From Apus apus (lineage: Eukaryota > Chordata > Aves > Apodiformes > Apodidae), in NCBI RefSeq assembly GCF_020740795.1, contig NC_067286.1, positions 553,990 through 617,989 on the forward strand: 64,000 nucleotides of DNA. Direction: 5' to 3'. This document shows, one piece after another, positions 45,701 through 55,290 of the stretch. Both the position numbers and the translations under genes were made by a program. Position 1 is the first letter of the stretch, and each line of letters begins with the position of its first letter. The notes beneath the pieces were generated by a model, which was not told the DNA's origin, made no database searches, and worked only from the letters and a program-made list of their open reading frames with translations.

Positions 45701-47913
45701 CAAGCCCAACGAGTAAACCAGATATTTAGCAACATCTTTAAACTCGTTTATACAGCTCTCCAGCTCCTCCTGCCAGACAGGCACCATCTCCCAGGGAGCA
45801 GGATCAAGAGCTCCCTGGGAGAACTGCCTGTTTCACACACAGGAAGCACAACACCAGCCCTGAGGACTTTTGTCTGGCATGCTGAGGAAGCCAGATGCAG
45901 CTGCTTAGCAGGAGAGTTGCAGGATTCTTTTTTATTTAGTTTTCTGTGACTGAAATGATAATAGCAATAATGGTTTGTCTCTATGGGAGAAAGGGGAGGA
46001 TTCATGAGAGGATCCAAGTCCCCATTTTCCTACAGAAGTGCTCAAATGGTGTCACTGACTACATGATCATGCTAATGCAACACCACAGGGTGTGGAATGA
46101 TATGACACGTGCTGGGAAGGCAACTCATCATCCCACTGCTGTGCAGTTGCCTGCAATGAGCTTCCCTAACTTCCTCAGCCAGGTTTGGAGCAGCCTGGGC
46201 TGGTGGGAGGTGTCCCTGCCCATGCAGGGGGGTTGGAACTGGATGAGCCTTGAGGTCTTGTCCAACCCAAACCATCCCATGACTCTATGAACAGCTCAGG
46301 CCCAAGACAGGAACACTGGTTGTTTAACAAAACACAAAGCAGTAACATACCCATCACATGGAAATCCCTACCAAAACCTGTAAAATACCTTTTTTTTTTT
46401 AAATTAAAAAAATCATGTCAGCAGCACGAGCAGCTATGAACCTTGTCACCCTCCTGCAGGTGCCAGCCTTGCATCCCATCATTGGGAACAGACACTGCAC
46501 TTTGAATGGAGAATTCACACTCACCCAGTTTTGGGACAGATTTTGTGCATAAATATTTTGGGCTCATATTTAAAAGAGATTATTAGAGACTTTCTCACTG
46601 AAAGCTTCACAGGCTTAAAATGAGTCTTCAAGTTCTGTAGCCAGCAGCAGATGAATCACATACATCTGTGAGGTAACTCACACTTTAGACCCCAGAACAC
46701 ACCCTGGGGAAAAAAGGCATTTACAGAGAAATGCAAACTGACCAGGCCCAGAGTTACAATTTCTGAGAAGCAACAGACACTATAAACATGAAATATATTC
46801 TCTATGTATTTCTGGAAGAAAATGTATCTTTTTTAGCTTTTCCTTTAGATAAGATGGCAGACTGGTTTTTTTACAGATGTAAAACCATCTTCCTGACTAT
46901 CCCAGTTTGTTCACTGCTGCATCAAACTTCCAATCAAATGGAGTTCAGCAGGAGCAGGTTATGCCTCTTAATCCCTGCTTATTCTTCTTTTCCTGAGAGG
47001 ATAAACATTCTGATGTAAACCAGAAGTAGAATAAAAATTTGACAGATTTCTTACAACACTTAGGACACCAAACACTCTCCTCCTAAGCAGCCCCTGCAAG
47101 TGTTTGCACTATTCTAGTGACACGTTTTAATCAGCAACAAGTTGAGGAGCAAACTGAAGGTGTTGAAAGCCCCAGCGTGAAAGTACCTGTGTCAGCTCAT
47201 TCCCATTTCCCAGCTCATCAAAAGGGTGTCGTGGAGCCTTTAAAATCTGAAAGAAAAGATAATATTTGAGAAGATCAGCTCCAACTACAGGAACTGATGA
47301 CTTGGCTGGAGAGTTCTTCCCCTGTGATGAGAAAATGGTTCTTTTCACTGCTTCCCTTTCCTGCCTTCCCTCACTCACAGGGGTTGATTTTGAGTTACTC
47401 ACAGAGGACAGTCGCTTCACTCTGATGTGCTCTGTATTATCACTGGGGGAGAAAAAACAGGGAAACAGGTGTTAGGGCAGAAACTTGAACCCAGATGTAT
47501 TTTGTGAGCAGTACTGCTCCGTTTTTCAGGTTAACAAATTGGTTTCTCCATGATTTTTGCAAGTGTGAAATTAAACAAACAATCTCGCTTGGAATAGGTG
47601 GTTCATTCCAGCACTAGTTCCCAAAAATAAGCTTTGGAAAATTCAGCAGGTTGTCCTCCCAAACCCCCTGGTCAGTTGGTCTCCAGGCAACCCACTGCTA
47701 TGGAAGTTCCTCAGACCTTTCCTACTAATGATCAAGGAAACTCCCTGTTCTTTGTCTTCCCAATGGAAAACGTGCTTCATGCAAGAGATGCTGGAGACCA
47801 CACAGGGATTAAGGGAAGTTGTGCCTCTAAGTGACAATATTTGTACCACAATAAAATCCTCAGAAGCTTTCAACTTACTTTTCCATATTAGGGTCTGGAT
47901 AGTTCTTGTCCAT
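27745..47913 (-). CDS. KNL1: Kinetochore scaffold 1 (KNL1/CASC5)
   Basis: KNL1 is the outer-kinetochore scaffold of the KMN network. It recruits BUB1-BUB3 through phosphorylated MELT motifs, PP1 through N-terminal motifs, and MIS12 and ZWINT through its C-terminus. The 25 coding exons on the minus strand are 47879-47913, 47403-47442, 47187-47246, 45541-45602, 44994-45043, 44474-44513, 43329-43366, 42970-43022, 36471-41504, 35781-35925, 35056-35123, 34859-34957, 34427-34542, 33558-33648, 32810-32926, 32092-32179, 31620-31688, 31197-31236, 30979-31080, 30452-30552, 30094-30162, 29841-29950, 29187-29305, 27962-28084 and 27745-27850. They sum to 6975 bases, 2324 aa, near human 2342. Visible are SSILKAPRHP and RRVSFADTIK (PP1 docking), KVDISSFLAGL and KIDFNQFLMSL (KI motifs), about 15 MELT motifs, a basic SPKKPRRDE stretch, a coiled coil (about 2030-2140) and C-terminal RWD-type sequence. 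The start MDKNYPDP was chosen because it aligns with human MDGVSSEA; an in-frame ATG lies seven codons upstream. Confidence 0.97.
33277..33315. repeat. 13-bp triple tandem repeat in KNL1 intron
   Basis: The unit acctgaattaaca is present three times in a row, the last slightly diverged, in the intron between exons 33558-33648 and 32810-32926. No function is evident. Confidence 0.7.
36471..41504 (-). other. KNL1: KNL1 giant exon with MELT repeat array
   Basis: A single 5034-bp exon in phase 0 encodes 1678 residues, about 72% of the protein. It holds about 15 intact M-D/E-x-T motifs (MDMT, MEMT, MEIT, MDLT, MDIT, MELT) plus degenerate MEIS and TDTT units. Many are preceded by an aromatic/acidic segment such as VIFSGED or TIFSEDAD. 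At least five are followed by SHT, the second BUB1-BUB3 docking element. The two KI motifs are at its start. Its end is a disordered acidic-basic region with KKPRR. The array is the checkpoint platform phosphorylated by MPS1 in the known family. Confidence 0.93.
38206..38247 (-). repeat. KNL1: 21-bp in-frame duplication in MELT array
   Basis: The unit tcagcctgggtcatttccatg occurs twice head to tail without a mismatch. On the coding strand it gives ADMEMTQ-ADMEMTQ, two MELT motifs only seven residues apart with no spacer. Exact identity points to a recent slippage event. Confidence 0.9.
41830..41901. repeat. 36-bp tandem duplication in KNL1 intron
   Basis: A 36-bp unit starting ctgactcccatggatcagta is repeated once with a few changes, in the intron immediately 5' of the giant exon. 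It is probably slippage. Confidence 0.75.
46150..46291 (+). mobile_element. CR1 3' fragment in KNL1 intron
   Basis: Sense CR1 3' end: it contains gagcagcctgggctggtggg and ends caacccaaaccatcccatga with a ctctatga tail, the typical CR1 terminus. It sits between the KNL1 exons 47187-47246 and 45541-45602, antisense to the gene. The 5' side is truncated. Confidence 0.8.
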
Positions 47914-49096
47914 TTCTGAAGGATGTGCTTTTCCCATGAAACACAGTCCTGAAATCCAAAACCACGAAGGAGCTCAGGCAGAGCAAGAAAGCATGACAAG
48001 AAAACCCAGCCAGCAACTTTTCCCCCCTCCCCCAGTAAATTTCTGTTTGCTTAAACAGGAAAAAAACAAAACAAACCACCTCATTTTAGGCAGCGTTACA
48101 TGTGGAGTTTTCCCTGAAGGACACTGTACTCCCAGATAGGAACTCAATTGCTGAAATGAACATCATTGATTTCTTGTTTTATTTTTGCATTTGTCTGGAG
48201 AAGAGTGCAAGGGCCCAGCAGGGGTACAGGGAGCCCCCTTTGCTCTGCTGGTTATTATTTACTTTGCTATTAGGAGACCTGCTAATCTGGAATTCACATC
48301 ACAATCAACACGCTCAGCAGCCTTTCTCTAATCCTGCTTGGAACTTATTTCCAGATCCCTAAGCACCCGGCAGTGAGTTGAAATGCACTCTTATTCTGTT
48401 TGTTAACAAAAACAGCTCTTTTTATCTTTACATTTGACAATTTAAGTGCCTCCCAGTTCCACGCAGTGAGCACAAAGAATCACTCCGTAACTGTTTTCAG
48501 CTCATTCATGATCTCGTAACATGCCCACCCCGGCCCTCCTCTGTCTTCCCCCTCTTTAGGAGCAACGACCTCTCCGGTGTCTCCTCACGACAGGGTTTGT
48601 TCCCGAGCTGTTCGCTCCCCGCCGCTGCCGGGGCAGGGCCGGGGCAGGGCCCAGGGCAGGGCCGGGCAGGGGCAGGGCCGGGGCAGGGGCAGGGCCCGGG
48701 GCAGGGGCAGGGCAGGGCAGGGGCAGGGGCAGGGCCCGGGCAGGGCAGGGGCAGGGCAGGGCAGGGCAGGGGCAGGGCCGGGGCAGGGCCCGGGCAGGGG
48801 CAGGCCCGGGGCAGGGCAGGGGCAGGGCCCGGGGCAGGGCCCGGGCAGCCCCCGCACACCCGCTCACACCTCCCGGCACCTCCGCCGCTCTCCCCAGACA
48901 CCCACCGCCCGGCGGGGACCAGGGCTGCACCGAGCGCCCAGCTTGCCGGGAGATTCTCCTCACGCTCAACCCTCCCGGGGCGGGCAGGCCCGGCCGCCCG
49001 GCGGGGCCCGCTCCTCCCGCCTCGCCCGCCCGTTACCCGCCTCACGGCCGCTCCCCCGGCCCAGCCTCTCCTCGCCCCCGCCCGGCCCTTCTCACC
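47879..49096 (-). other. KNL1: KNL1 5' UTR exons and first intron
   Basis: The first coding exon extends to an acceptor (TTTCAG) at 47948, giving 35 UTR bases. A non-coding first exon probably ends at a GTGAGAAGG donor left of 49096, within the CpG island. The intron holds the GGGCAGG-type repeat at 48629-48846. The transcription start is not determined. Confidence 0.6.
48629..48846. repeat. G-rich GGGGCAGGGCC-type repeat
   Basis: About 218 bases of irregularly repeated ggggcagggcc, ggggcagg and cccgggcagg units, with dense runs of three or four G on the + strand. It lies in the presumed KNL1 first intron, 250 bases from its donor. Several consecutive G-runs make four-stranded structures possible. 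Large GC-rich open frames across it on both strands are artefacts. Confidence 0.9.
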
Positions 49097-49565
49097 TGCT
49101 GCTGGGGGCGCTGCCCCTTCCCCTGCCGCCGGCGGGACGGCCCCCGCCCCGCTCCCGCCCCCGGCGCTGCCCCCCGGGACCCCCGGGCTCCCCCAGGCCC
49201 GCGCCGCCGCCGCCCCGTTCAAATCTCCCCGCCGCCCGCTGCGCCTGCGCGGCGCGCCAACCCGCCTTCCGTACAGCATGGCGCCCCCCGGCGTGCTCCG
49301 TACAGCATGGCGCCCCCCGGCGTGCTCCGTACAGCATGGCGCCCCCCGCGGAACCAGCCCCCTGCTCGCCGTTTCACCGGCTTCCCTGGCCAGCTCGCCC
49401 CGCCGCCGGGAGGCGGGCGCCGCAGGGACCGGTCCCGCAGGGTTCCGGCGCCAGCGAACGGCGGGGCGGCCGCCGCCGCCTGGCAGAGGGCGCGGAGGTG
49501 GGAGCGGCTGCCGCGGAGCCTTCGTCGTACGATCCTATAGGCTGGGGGAGGAAGGAGGGTGTCGT
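49097..49565. promoter_or_regulatory. KNL1: CpG island between KNL1 and tRNA-Ser
   Basis: CpG-dense sequence between the inferred KNL1 first-exon donor and the tRNA gene. On the KNL1 (minus) strand TTTGAA at 49218-49223, in the context AGATTTGAACGGGG, matches the cell-cycle homology region (CHR) consensus bound by DREAM/MuvB in G2/M promoters. There is no TATA box. Role inferred from motif and from the known periodic expression of KNL1. Confidence 0.6.
49270..49347. repeat. 29-bp direct repeat, 2.7 copies
   Basis: The unit cgtacagcatggcgcccccc followed by ggcgtgctc is present twice in full and once in part, without mismatches. On the KNL1 strand each copy carries GCCATGCTGTACGG, an ATG in fair start context, so any transcript starting upstream would carry several upstream ATGs. 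It lies between the KNL1 first exon and the tRNA. Confidence 0.9.
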
Positions 49566-49647
49566 GACGAGGTGGCCGAGTGGTTAAGGCGATGGACTGC
49601 TAATCCATTGTGCTCTGCACGCGTGGGTTCGAATCCCATCCTCGTCG
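49566..49647 (+). tRNA. tRNA-Ser (anticodon GCU)
   Basis: An 82-nt class II tRNA. The acceptor stem pairs GACGAGG with CCTCGTC and is followed by discriminator G. The A box is TGGCCGAGTGG and the B box GGTTCGAATCC. The anticodon arm ATGGA-CTGCTAA-TCCAT places GCT at 49599-49601, decoding AGC and AGU. A long variable arm (TGTGCTCTGCACG region) is as expected for serine tRNA. There is no intron, CCA is not encoded, and all stems look intact, so it is probably functional. RNA polymerase III promoters are internal. Confidence 0.96.
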
Positions 49648-49660
49648 GAAAACGATTAAC

Positions 49661-49675
49661 TTTTTATCTTTTTTT
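49661..49675 (+). terminator. Pol III T-run terminator of tRNA-Ser
   Basis: Thirteen bases after the tRNA end there is TTTTT, then ATC, then a run of seven T. Four or more T on the non-template strand is the normal RNA polymerase III stop. Confidence 0.85.
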
Positions 49676-51812
49676 CCCCAGCTCCCTTCGTTTATTTGCA
49701 AGACCAGGGGCTGAGGGAGCTCCAGCCACGCAGGCCCCAGCGCCTCACTGAAAATTAGCACAGCGTTTGCTTTAGAAAAAGAATGACTGCTCCTGGCTTG
49801 GCTTTCCAGGAAGCTATAGCGATTTGAAAAGCTTAAATGATTGCACTGCAGAGATTCAGGGAAGCTGTTCCGCCCTCCTCATCGACAGCTACCTTTTAAA
49901 GAAGTGAAAGGCACGCAGAGCTAGCTGATAGCCAGGAAAAGGAGAAGCACAGGACTGAGCTCCACAGCAGACCCTGCAGCTACCCTCTCCACCTACTGGC
50001 ACCAGCCGGTAAAATCCCTTTGAGATGCTTATTATTCAGAGAGGAAAAAACCAAAACCACCCTGAGCCCCCAGACAATAAAACCCAGGACACCTCAAAGT
50101 CTAATTGCTTTTGTTCTGAAGCCTGTTGCTCCTCAATCTACCACCTCTCCCTCAGCCCTGAAGCTGGTGACAGCTGCAGACACCCCTATTTATGCACTGA
50201 GTTTCATTTAGTTTCATGAAAGAGGTATTTCAGTACATGCAAAGTCTGGATGGCACCACTTTCCAGTGTCTTCTTTCAAACACAGGGGACCTTTTACCTC
50301 CTTCATTTCACGAGCTGGCTGCAGCTCAGTACTAGAGCTGACCTTAATACACGATGGCAGAAATTATAAATAAAGTATCTGCAGTGATATTTGAATCCCA
50401 AGAGACCCTGAGCAGGATTGAACAACCAACACATCTCTGGATGATCCAGGAGAGAAAGAAATCACCTGAGTTTCTTGAGCTATTTGAAGCAGTAAGCACT
50501 GGTTTATTCTGATTTGGTCCAGAGTCCTGATCTTAGTAACATTAACCCATTTGCAAACAGCCCTGGAACAATGTGGCTCTTCCCAGGTAAAGGTTCTGAT
50601 TGTTCTCACAGAGCTGGTCATTATCACTGGTGACATGTATGGAAAAGGGAAAACAAATTATAAAACAGAACCTGAGACATCAGAATTATTATAATAATCC
50701 TCCCAGTGGCCAAGAAGTGACCATATAAACACCAATGAAAATGAGAACTACAGTGGTATTTATCACCCTGGAAACATATAAAACATAATTTTAAAAGTCT
50801 TCTGGTTCATAAAACAGCTTTGGTTTTTCTTCAAAGCTGATTGTCACACAGATGTGGTCTAGTATAAGTCCTCATCAGTCAGAAACAACCTGCCCACAGT
50901 ACAGCTGTGACAAAATAGTAAAAAAATAGAAGCTGGCAGACTGACCTTTACTTTGGATTTGTGGTCAAGAATGAAGATGTTTTCCATGAGGCATGAGGGA
51001 CAGAGAAGGACCAGGTCTATGAAGAGCAGCCAGGTGTTTTTGAGAAGGCAGGAGACATGTCACAGGGGAGGGAGCAGAGAGGCAAAAAACCTACTCAGTC
51101 TCCTGATGGATCTCAGAGACAACATCTGGAGACTTTCACATCCAAAAGCAAGCCCAATATGAAGGGCCCAGCCCCTAGAGTTGCTAACTTTAAATAAGTC
51201 ATTATTTGCAGGAATACTGAAAGGGCAGCTTCAGAGCAAAGCCCACCTTGCTGACAAGCAGCAAGCAGGGAACAGACCAGCTGGACACTGCTCTGGTTTT
51301 ACCTTACAGAGTTCTCAGGGGTAACACTTGAGTTTTAAAATCAGTCTGACAATAAAATACAGTAAAAGTAGGTTTGTGTGACATGACATCCAGCACTTGA
51401 AATGACACTCCAGCAGCAATTACTGTGAGATGCAAGAACTTAGCAGGCCAGAAGAAAAACCAGTAGCTGCCTGTGAAGTGCAGGCACTTAGTTATCTGTG
51501 TGGATAATCACCAGCAGAGCCAGGACAGGTTGAGGTGAAAGGCAGAGCTGCCTGTGCCAAGAGATGGGTGCTGTCCTGCAGTGCTTGTTCACTGCAGGGC
51601 AACAGAAACCAGGGCTGTAGCCCCCTTTTCCTGCCCATCTTCCACAGCACCTCTCAGCAGTCTGGACACTCCTCCAGCCCCACCACCCCTTCCCACCCCA
51701 CTCAGAGTCCTCAGGCAGCTTGTTCACCTCAACCACATTCACAAAATCAGTCTTAGCTCTTTACAAGACACTTTCCCAGCCAACAACATCCGTAGGTGTC
51801 CAGTGTCCTTGG
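49676..51812. other. Intergenic, RPUSD2 3' flank, no gene recognised
   Basis: Unique-looking sequence downstream of RPUSD2 and the tRNA. The minus strand has AATAAA around 50505-50510, a distant candidate RPUSD2 poly(A) signal (about 1.3 kb after the stop). No exon, RNA gene or repeat family is recognised. Confidence 0.4.
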
Positions 51813-54805
51813 TCATTCCTCCCAGTCTTCCATGGCCCACTGGGGCATCTTGGAGCAATACTCAAACTGGGCTCCCTTGTAGCGCAGGGCGTGCAGGTAC
51901 ATCACCAGCTCCTGGGGGGACGGGTCCCGCCGGCTCACTCTGCACTCCAGGCACAAAGGGTCCCTTTCTGAACCCTTGTCTCCATCCCGATTCTCACAGG
52001 AGCCCAGCTCTTTGTTTTTTTCAAGCATTTCCAGGTCGCTGTCAGAGTTCAGCGGATGAGCTGCTACATTGTTGCTTTCAGAATCCTCAGTGTCCCTCTT
52101 GGGATCCTCAGTGCCCCTCTTGGGATCCTTTGAGTCCCTCTCGGGATCCTCACTGTCCTTGGAAGGGCAGGAATCCTCACGTATGGGATCAGCCTCCCCA
52201 GACTTGGTGCAGCCCCTTGAACTACCACAGTCTTTACTTTCAGCGTTGGAGTCCACGTCCTCCTCCGAAATGCCCAAGATATCCAGGCTCTGTTTGGAAC
52301 GATGCTCCTCCACCAGAGCCTTAAGGAGTTCTTCATCTGTCTTACCAATCTTGCCACCTTTTCCCCTCTCGGGGCCCCAGGCTTCCAGGTTGTAGATGGG
52401 GTCATTGACAATGGGATGCCCCAGATACTGCAGGTGGACCCGGATCTGGTGCGTGCGGCCAGTCTGGGGCAGACACTTGACCACGCTGGTCTTGCCGTTG
52501 TAGCTGAGCCTCTGGAAGGTGGTTTTGCAGAACTTCCCTTTGGGGTCCACGCGGCAGACCCCCACCTTGTATGAAACAACCAGGATGGGCTCCTGGCAGA
52601 CCACTTCATGCTCGGGGAACTCCCCCACCACACGGCAGACGTACTCCTTTTCCAGCTACCAGGAGACACAAGAGCAACTCTCAGAACACAAATACAGAAA
52701 AACCACCTCTGGCCCAAATATTCCCAAGTCTCATCCGGTTATTCCTCTTTTCCCCTTCAAGGAAATACACGTGTAGGCAACAAACTACCCTAGTTTTATT
52801 ACAATTGCACAGGGAAGGGGGGGGGGAAAGCCAAAACCAATTATTTAAACCCGATCTCCTCTCACACTTTCCCCCTACCTAGTCAGGAAATCCAGACCAG
52901 AAGGGCCTGGCCTGTTTTCCTCACATCCAATTCAAGAGGCAGTTCTCAGCGACTTTTGGGTTGCCACCTCAGAAAGCAAGCCCTGGCAGCTGAAGCTAGA
53001 ACCTTACAGCTACAGCTCTGTCTGGGCCAAGAGCCTCTGCAAAAACGAGGAGAACCTCTTGAGAGGAGGCGGCGACGGCTGACACATTTCCACGGGTTTA
53101 TGGGACTGCTCCCCACCTGGTTTGCACAACGCCAGTCACTCTGCACCCTCCCTTAGGAAAGGAGATTCCTTTCCAACCTACCTGCCCCCCAGTTGATTAC
53201 ATTTTCAGGCAGCCTTTTCCTCCAGGGGCCTCTCAGGCCTAAGGCCGCAGCGAGGCGGCTGCAGGCAGCTGGTGCTGGGAATCCGCCCGACTCTGGGCCC
53301 GTTCCCAGCCGCTACCACGACAGGAGACCCCCCCAAAAACCTCCTGCAGGCCTCAGCTCTCACCTGCCTCTCCCGAACCTGCTCATCGATCCTCTTGGAG
53401 ACCTCCAGGGTCTTGGCAAACATCAGCACCCCCGAGGTCATGCGGTCCAGGCGGTGGATGGTGTGCAGGTCCCGCAGGGCGTGCTCCTTGCCCAGGATGA
53501 AGATGACGCTGTTGTGGCGGAACCGGCCGCAGGGGTGCACGGGCAGAGAGGAGGGCTTGTCCACAACCACCACCTCCTCGTTCTCCACCAGGATCTGCAG
53601 GGGCTGGGCGGTGACCGGCGGCTCGTGCCGATGCACCGTGTTCCTGAGGAAGTCGTTGTTCTGCGAGAAGGGAAAGACACTGGGCGTGGAGCCAGCCCCG
53701 GGAGCCACCTCATCCCGCCACAGGCAACGGGGGCTGCAGTGCAGGGACCAGGGCAAACGGAAGCCCCTTGGTCCTGGAACCCAGGAGAGAATCAGGGAAC
53801 GGTTTGGGTTGGAAAAGCCCTTTCAGACCCTCCAGTCCCACCCGTTCCCCCAGCCCTGCCCAGGCCACCCCTGCCCCGTGTCCCTCAGCACCATCTCCAG
53901 GGCTTGGAAACCCCCCCAGGGATGGGGACTCCCCCCTGCCCTGGGCAGCCTGGGCCAGGCCCTGACAGCCCTTTGGGGGAAGGAATTGTTCCCCAGATCC
54001 AACCTCAACCTCCCCTGGTGCAGCTTGAGGCCGGTTCCTCTTGTCCCATCCCTTGTTCCTGGGGAGCAGAGCCCGACCCCCCTGGCTCCAACCTCCTCTC
54101 AGGAGCTGCAGAGCCAGCAGGTCTCCCCTCAGCCTCCTTGGCTCCAGGCTGGACACCCCCAGCTCCCTCAGCTGCTCCTCACAAGTTCTCCAGCCCCTTC
54201 CCCAGCAATCTTGCCCCTTCCCTGCCCGCTCTCCAGCCCCTCCGTGTCCTTCTTTGTCCTGAAGGGCCCGAAACTGAGCCCAGGATCCCTCAGCCTCCCT
54301 CTCTCCAGCTGCCAACTCCACCCTGCGCTCGGCAGGACGGCCCTCATGGCGCTCCCCCGTCTTGGGTGACCTCCCACTCCACGCTCATCCCCCCTGAACC
54401 CCCTCCCGGGAGCGCCCAGCCCGGGGAGCGGTTCCCCACCTTCAGCACGATATCCAGGTCCTGGACGGGCTCCTCGTTGAGGCGGAGGCGGCCGGCGCGG
54501 GCGGCCGCTCGGTAATAGGAAAGCGGCTGCGCTCGGAACTCGCTCCCGAAGACGTGCAGCAGAGTCCGGCCCACCCAGCGCCCCTTGCAGTAGGTGCAGA
54601 AATCGAAGTAGTAAGGCCGGACCTTCCGCAAACCCCCTTCGAAATAGTAGGAGGTCTCGGCGAAGTGCTGGGCCCCGAAGCTCACCCCCGCGCTCCGCCG
54701 GCGCGGCGGCGGCACCCGCCGGTCCTCGCCCCACACACGCCGCTTCTTGGGGCTGGGGGAAGCGCCGTCCCCGTCCCCGGGGCCCGCGGGCTCCTGCGCG
54801 GCCAT
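51813..54805 (-). CDS. RPUSD2: RNA pseudouridine synthase domain-containing 2
   Basis: RPUSD2 is a RluA-family pseudouridine synthase that isomerises uridine in RNA. Three exons are seen: 54440-54805 (122 aa), 53364-53660 (99 aa) and 51813-52655 (280 aa plus stop), 501 aa in total against about 545 in human. The N-terminus is [10 protein letters not shown] followed by a basic [11 protein letters not shown] stretch. An S4-like part follows ([22 protein letters not shown]). The catalytic core has [17 protein letters not shown] and HRLDRMTSG, where the Asp of RLD is the conserved catalytic residue, then [11 protein letters not shown] and [16 protein letters not shown]. The C-terminus resumes conservation with [14 protein letters not shown] and [11 protein letters not shown]. 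Between these lies an acidic low-complexity region with a 7-residue repeat. The ATG sits in a CpG island and is the first Met of the conserved frame. Intron 1 carries a CR1 copy. Confidence 0.96.
52081..52164 (-). repeat. RPUSD2: 21-bp coding repeat in RPUSD2, four copies
   Basis: Four 21-bp units (ggatcctcagtgcccctcttg type) with 70-95% identity encode heptads such as [21 protein letters not shown] and TEDSESN. They fall in the acidic linker between the catalytic core and the conserved C-terminus. The repeat is in frame and so tolerated by the protein. Confidence 0.85.
53795..54287 (-). mobile_element. CR1-derived element, copy II, RPUSD2 intron 1
   Basis: Nearly identical over about 450 bases to the copies at 25271 and 60277 and in the same orientation. 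It diverges from them at its right end after gtccttctttgtcctgaagg, continuing with ordinary CR1-like sequence and not the GC-rich tail. It fills most of the 779-base intron between RPUSD2 exons 1 and 2. Confidence 0.85.
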
Positions 54806-54910
54806 GGCGGGCGGGCCGGGCCGGGCCGGGCCCCACCGCGCGTCGCATCTCGTGACGTCACGTCCGGCCGCGTCACGTCCGGGGAGCTGGGGTGTGCGGG
54901 TGGGGGGAGA
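54440..54910. promoter_or_regulatory. RPUSD2: RPUSD2 CpG island and CRE-like site
   Basis: CpG-dense sequence covering exon 1 and the upstream flank. A perfect CRE palindrome TGACGTCA lies at 54853-54860, about 50 bases upstream of the ATG, with a second CGTCACGTCC motif just beyond. CREB/ATF binding is inferred from motif only. Confidence 0.65.
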
Positions 54911-54924
54911 GAGGGAGGGTCCGG

Positions 54925-55290
54925 GGAGACCTGAGAGCAGCTCCCAGGGCCTGCAGGGGCTCCAGGAAAGCTGGGGAGGGGCTTGGGACAAGGGCAGGGA
55001 GGGATGGGAGCAGGGGGAAGGGTTCCCAGCTGGCAGAGGGGAGATTGAGGTGAGAGCTGAGGGAGGAGCTCTTCCCTGTGAGGGTGGTGAGACCCTGGCC
55101 CAGGCTGCCCAGGGAAGCTGTGGCTGCCCCATCCCTGGCAGTGCTGAAGGGCAGGTTGGATGGGGCTTGGAGCAGCCTGGGCTGGTGGGAGGTGTCCCTG
55201 CCCCTTGAATTGCAACGCAATGATCTTTATGGTCCCTTCCAGCTCTTAACCCTTCTATGATCTTCAAGGTCCCTTCCCAACCCATCCTGG
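54925..55290 (+). mobile_element. CR1 LINE 3' fragment upstream of RPUSD2
   Basis: Sense CR1 3' part: ggaggagctcttccctgtga, gaccctggcccaggctgccc and gagcagcctgggctggtggg follow the same order as the reverse complements at 6.5 and 20.8 kb. It ends in a degenerate 3' terminus with cttctatgatc. It starts close to the RPUSD2 promoter, on the opposite strand to the gene. Confidence 0.85.

Noticed and set aside
48506-49751. Long GC-rich frames on both strands across the KNL1 5' region
   Set aside because: They span the G-rich repeat, the 29-bp repeats and the tRNA gene; Pro/Ala/Gly-rich with no known domain.
53193-54515. 440-aa and 365-aa + strand frames
   Set aside because: They overlap RPUSD2 exon 2 in antisense and the CR1 copy in intron 1; no independent support.
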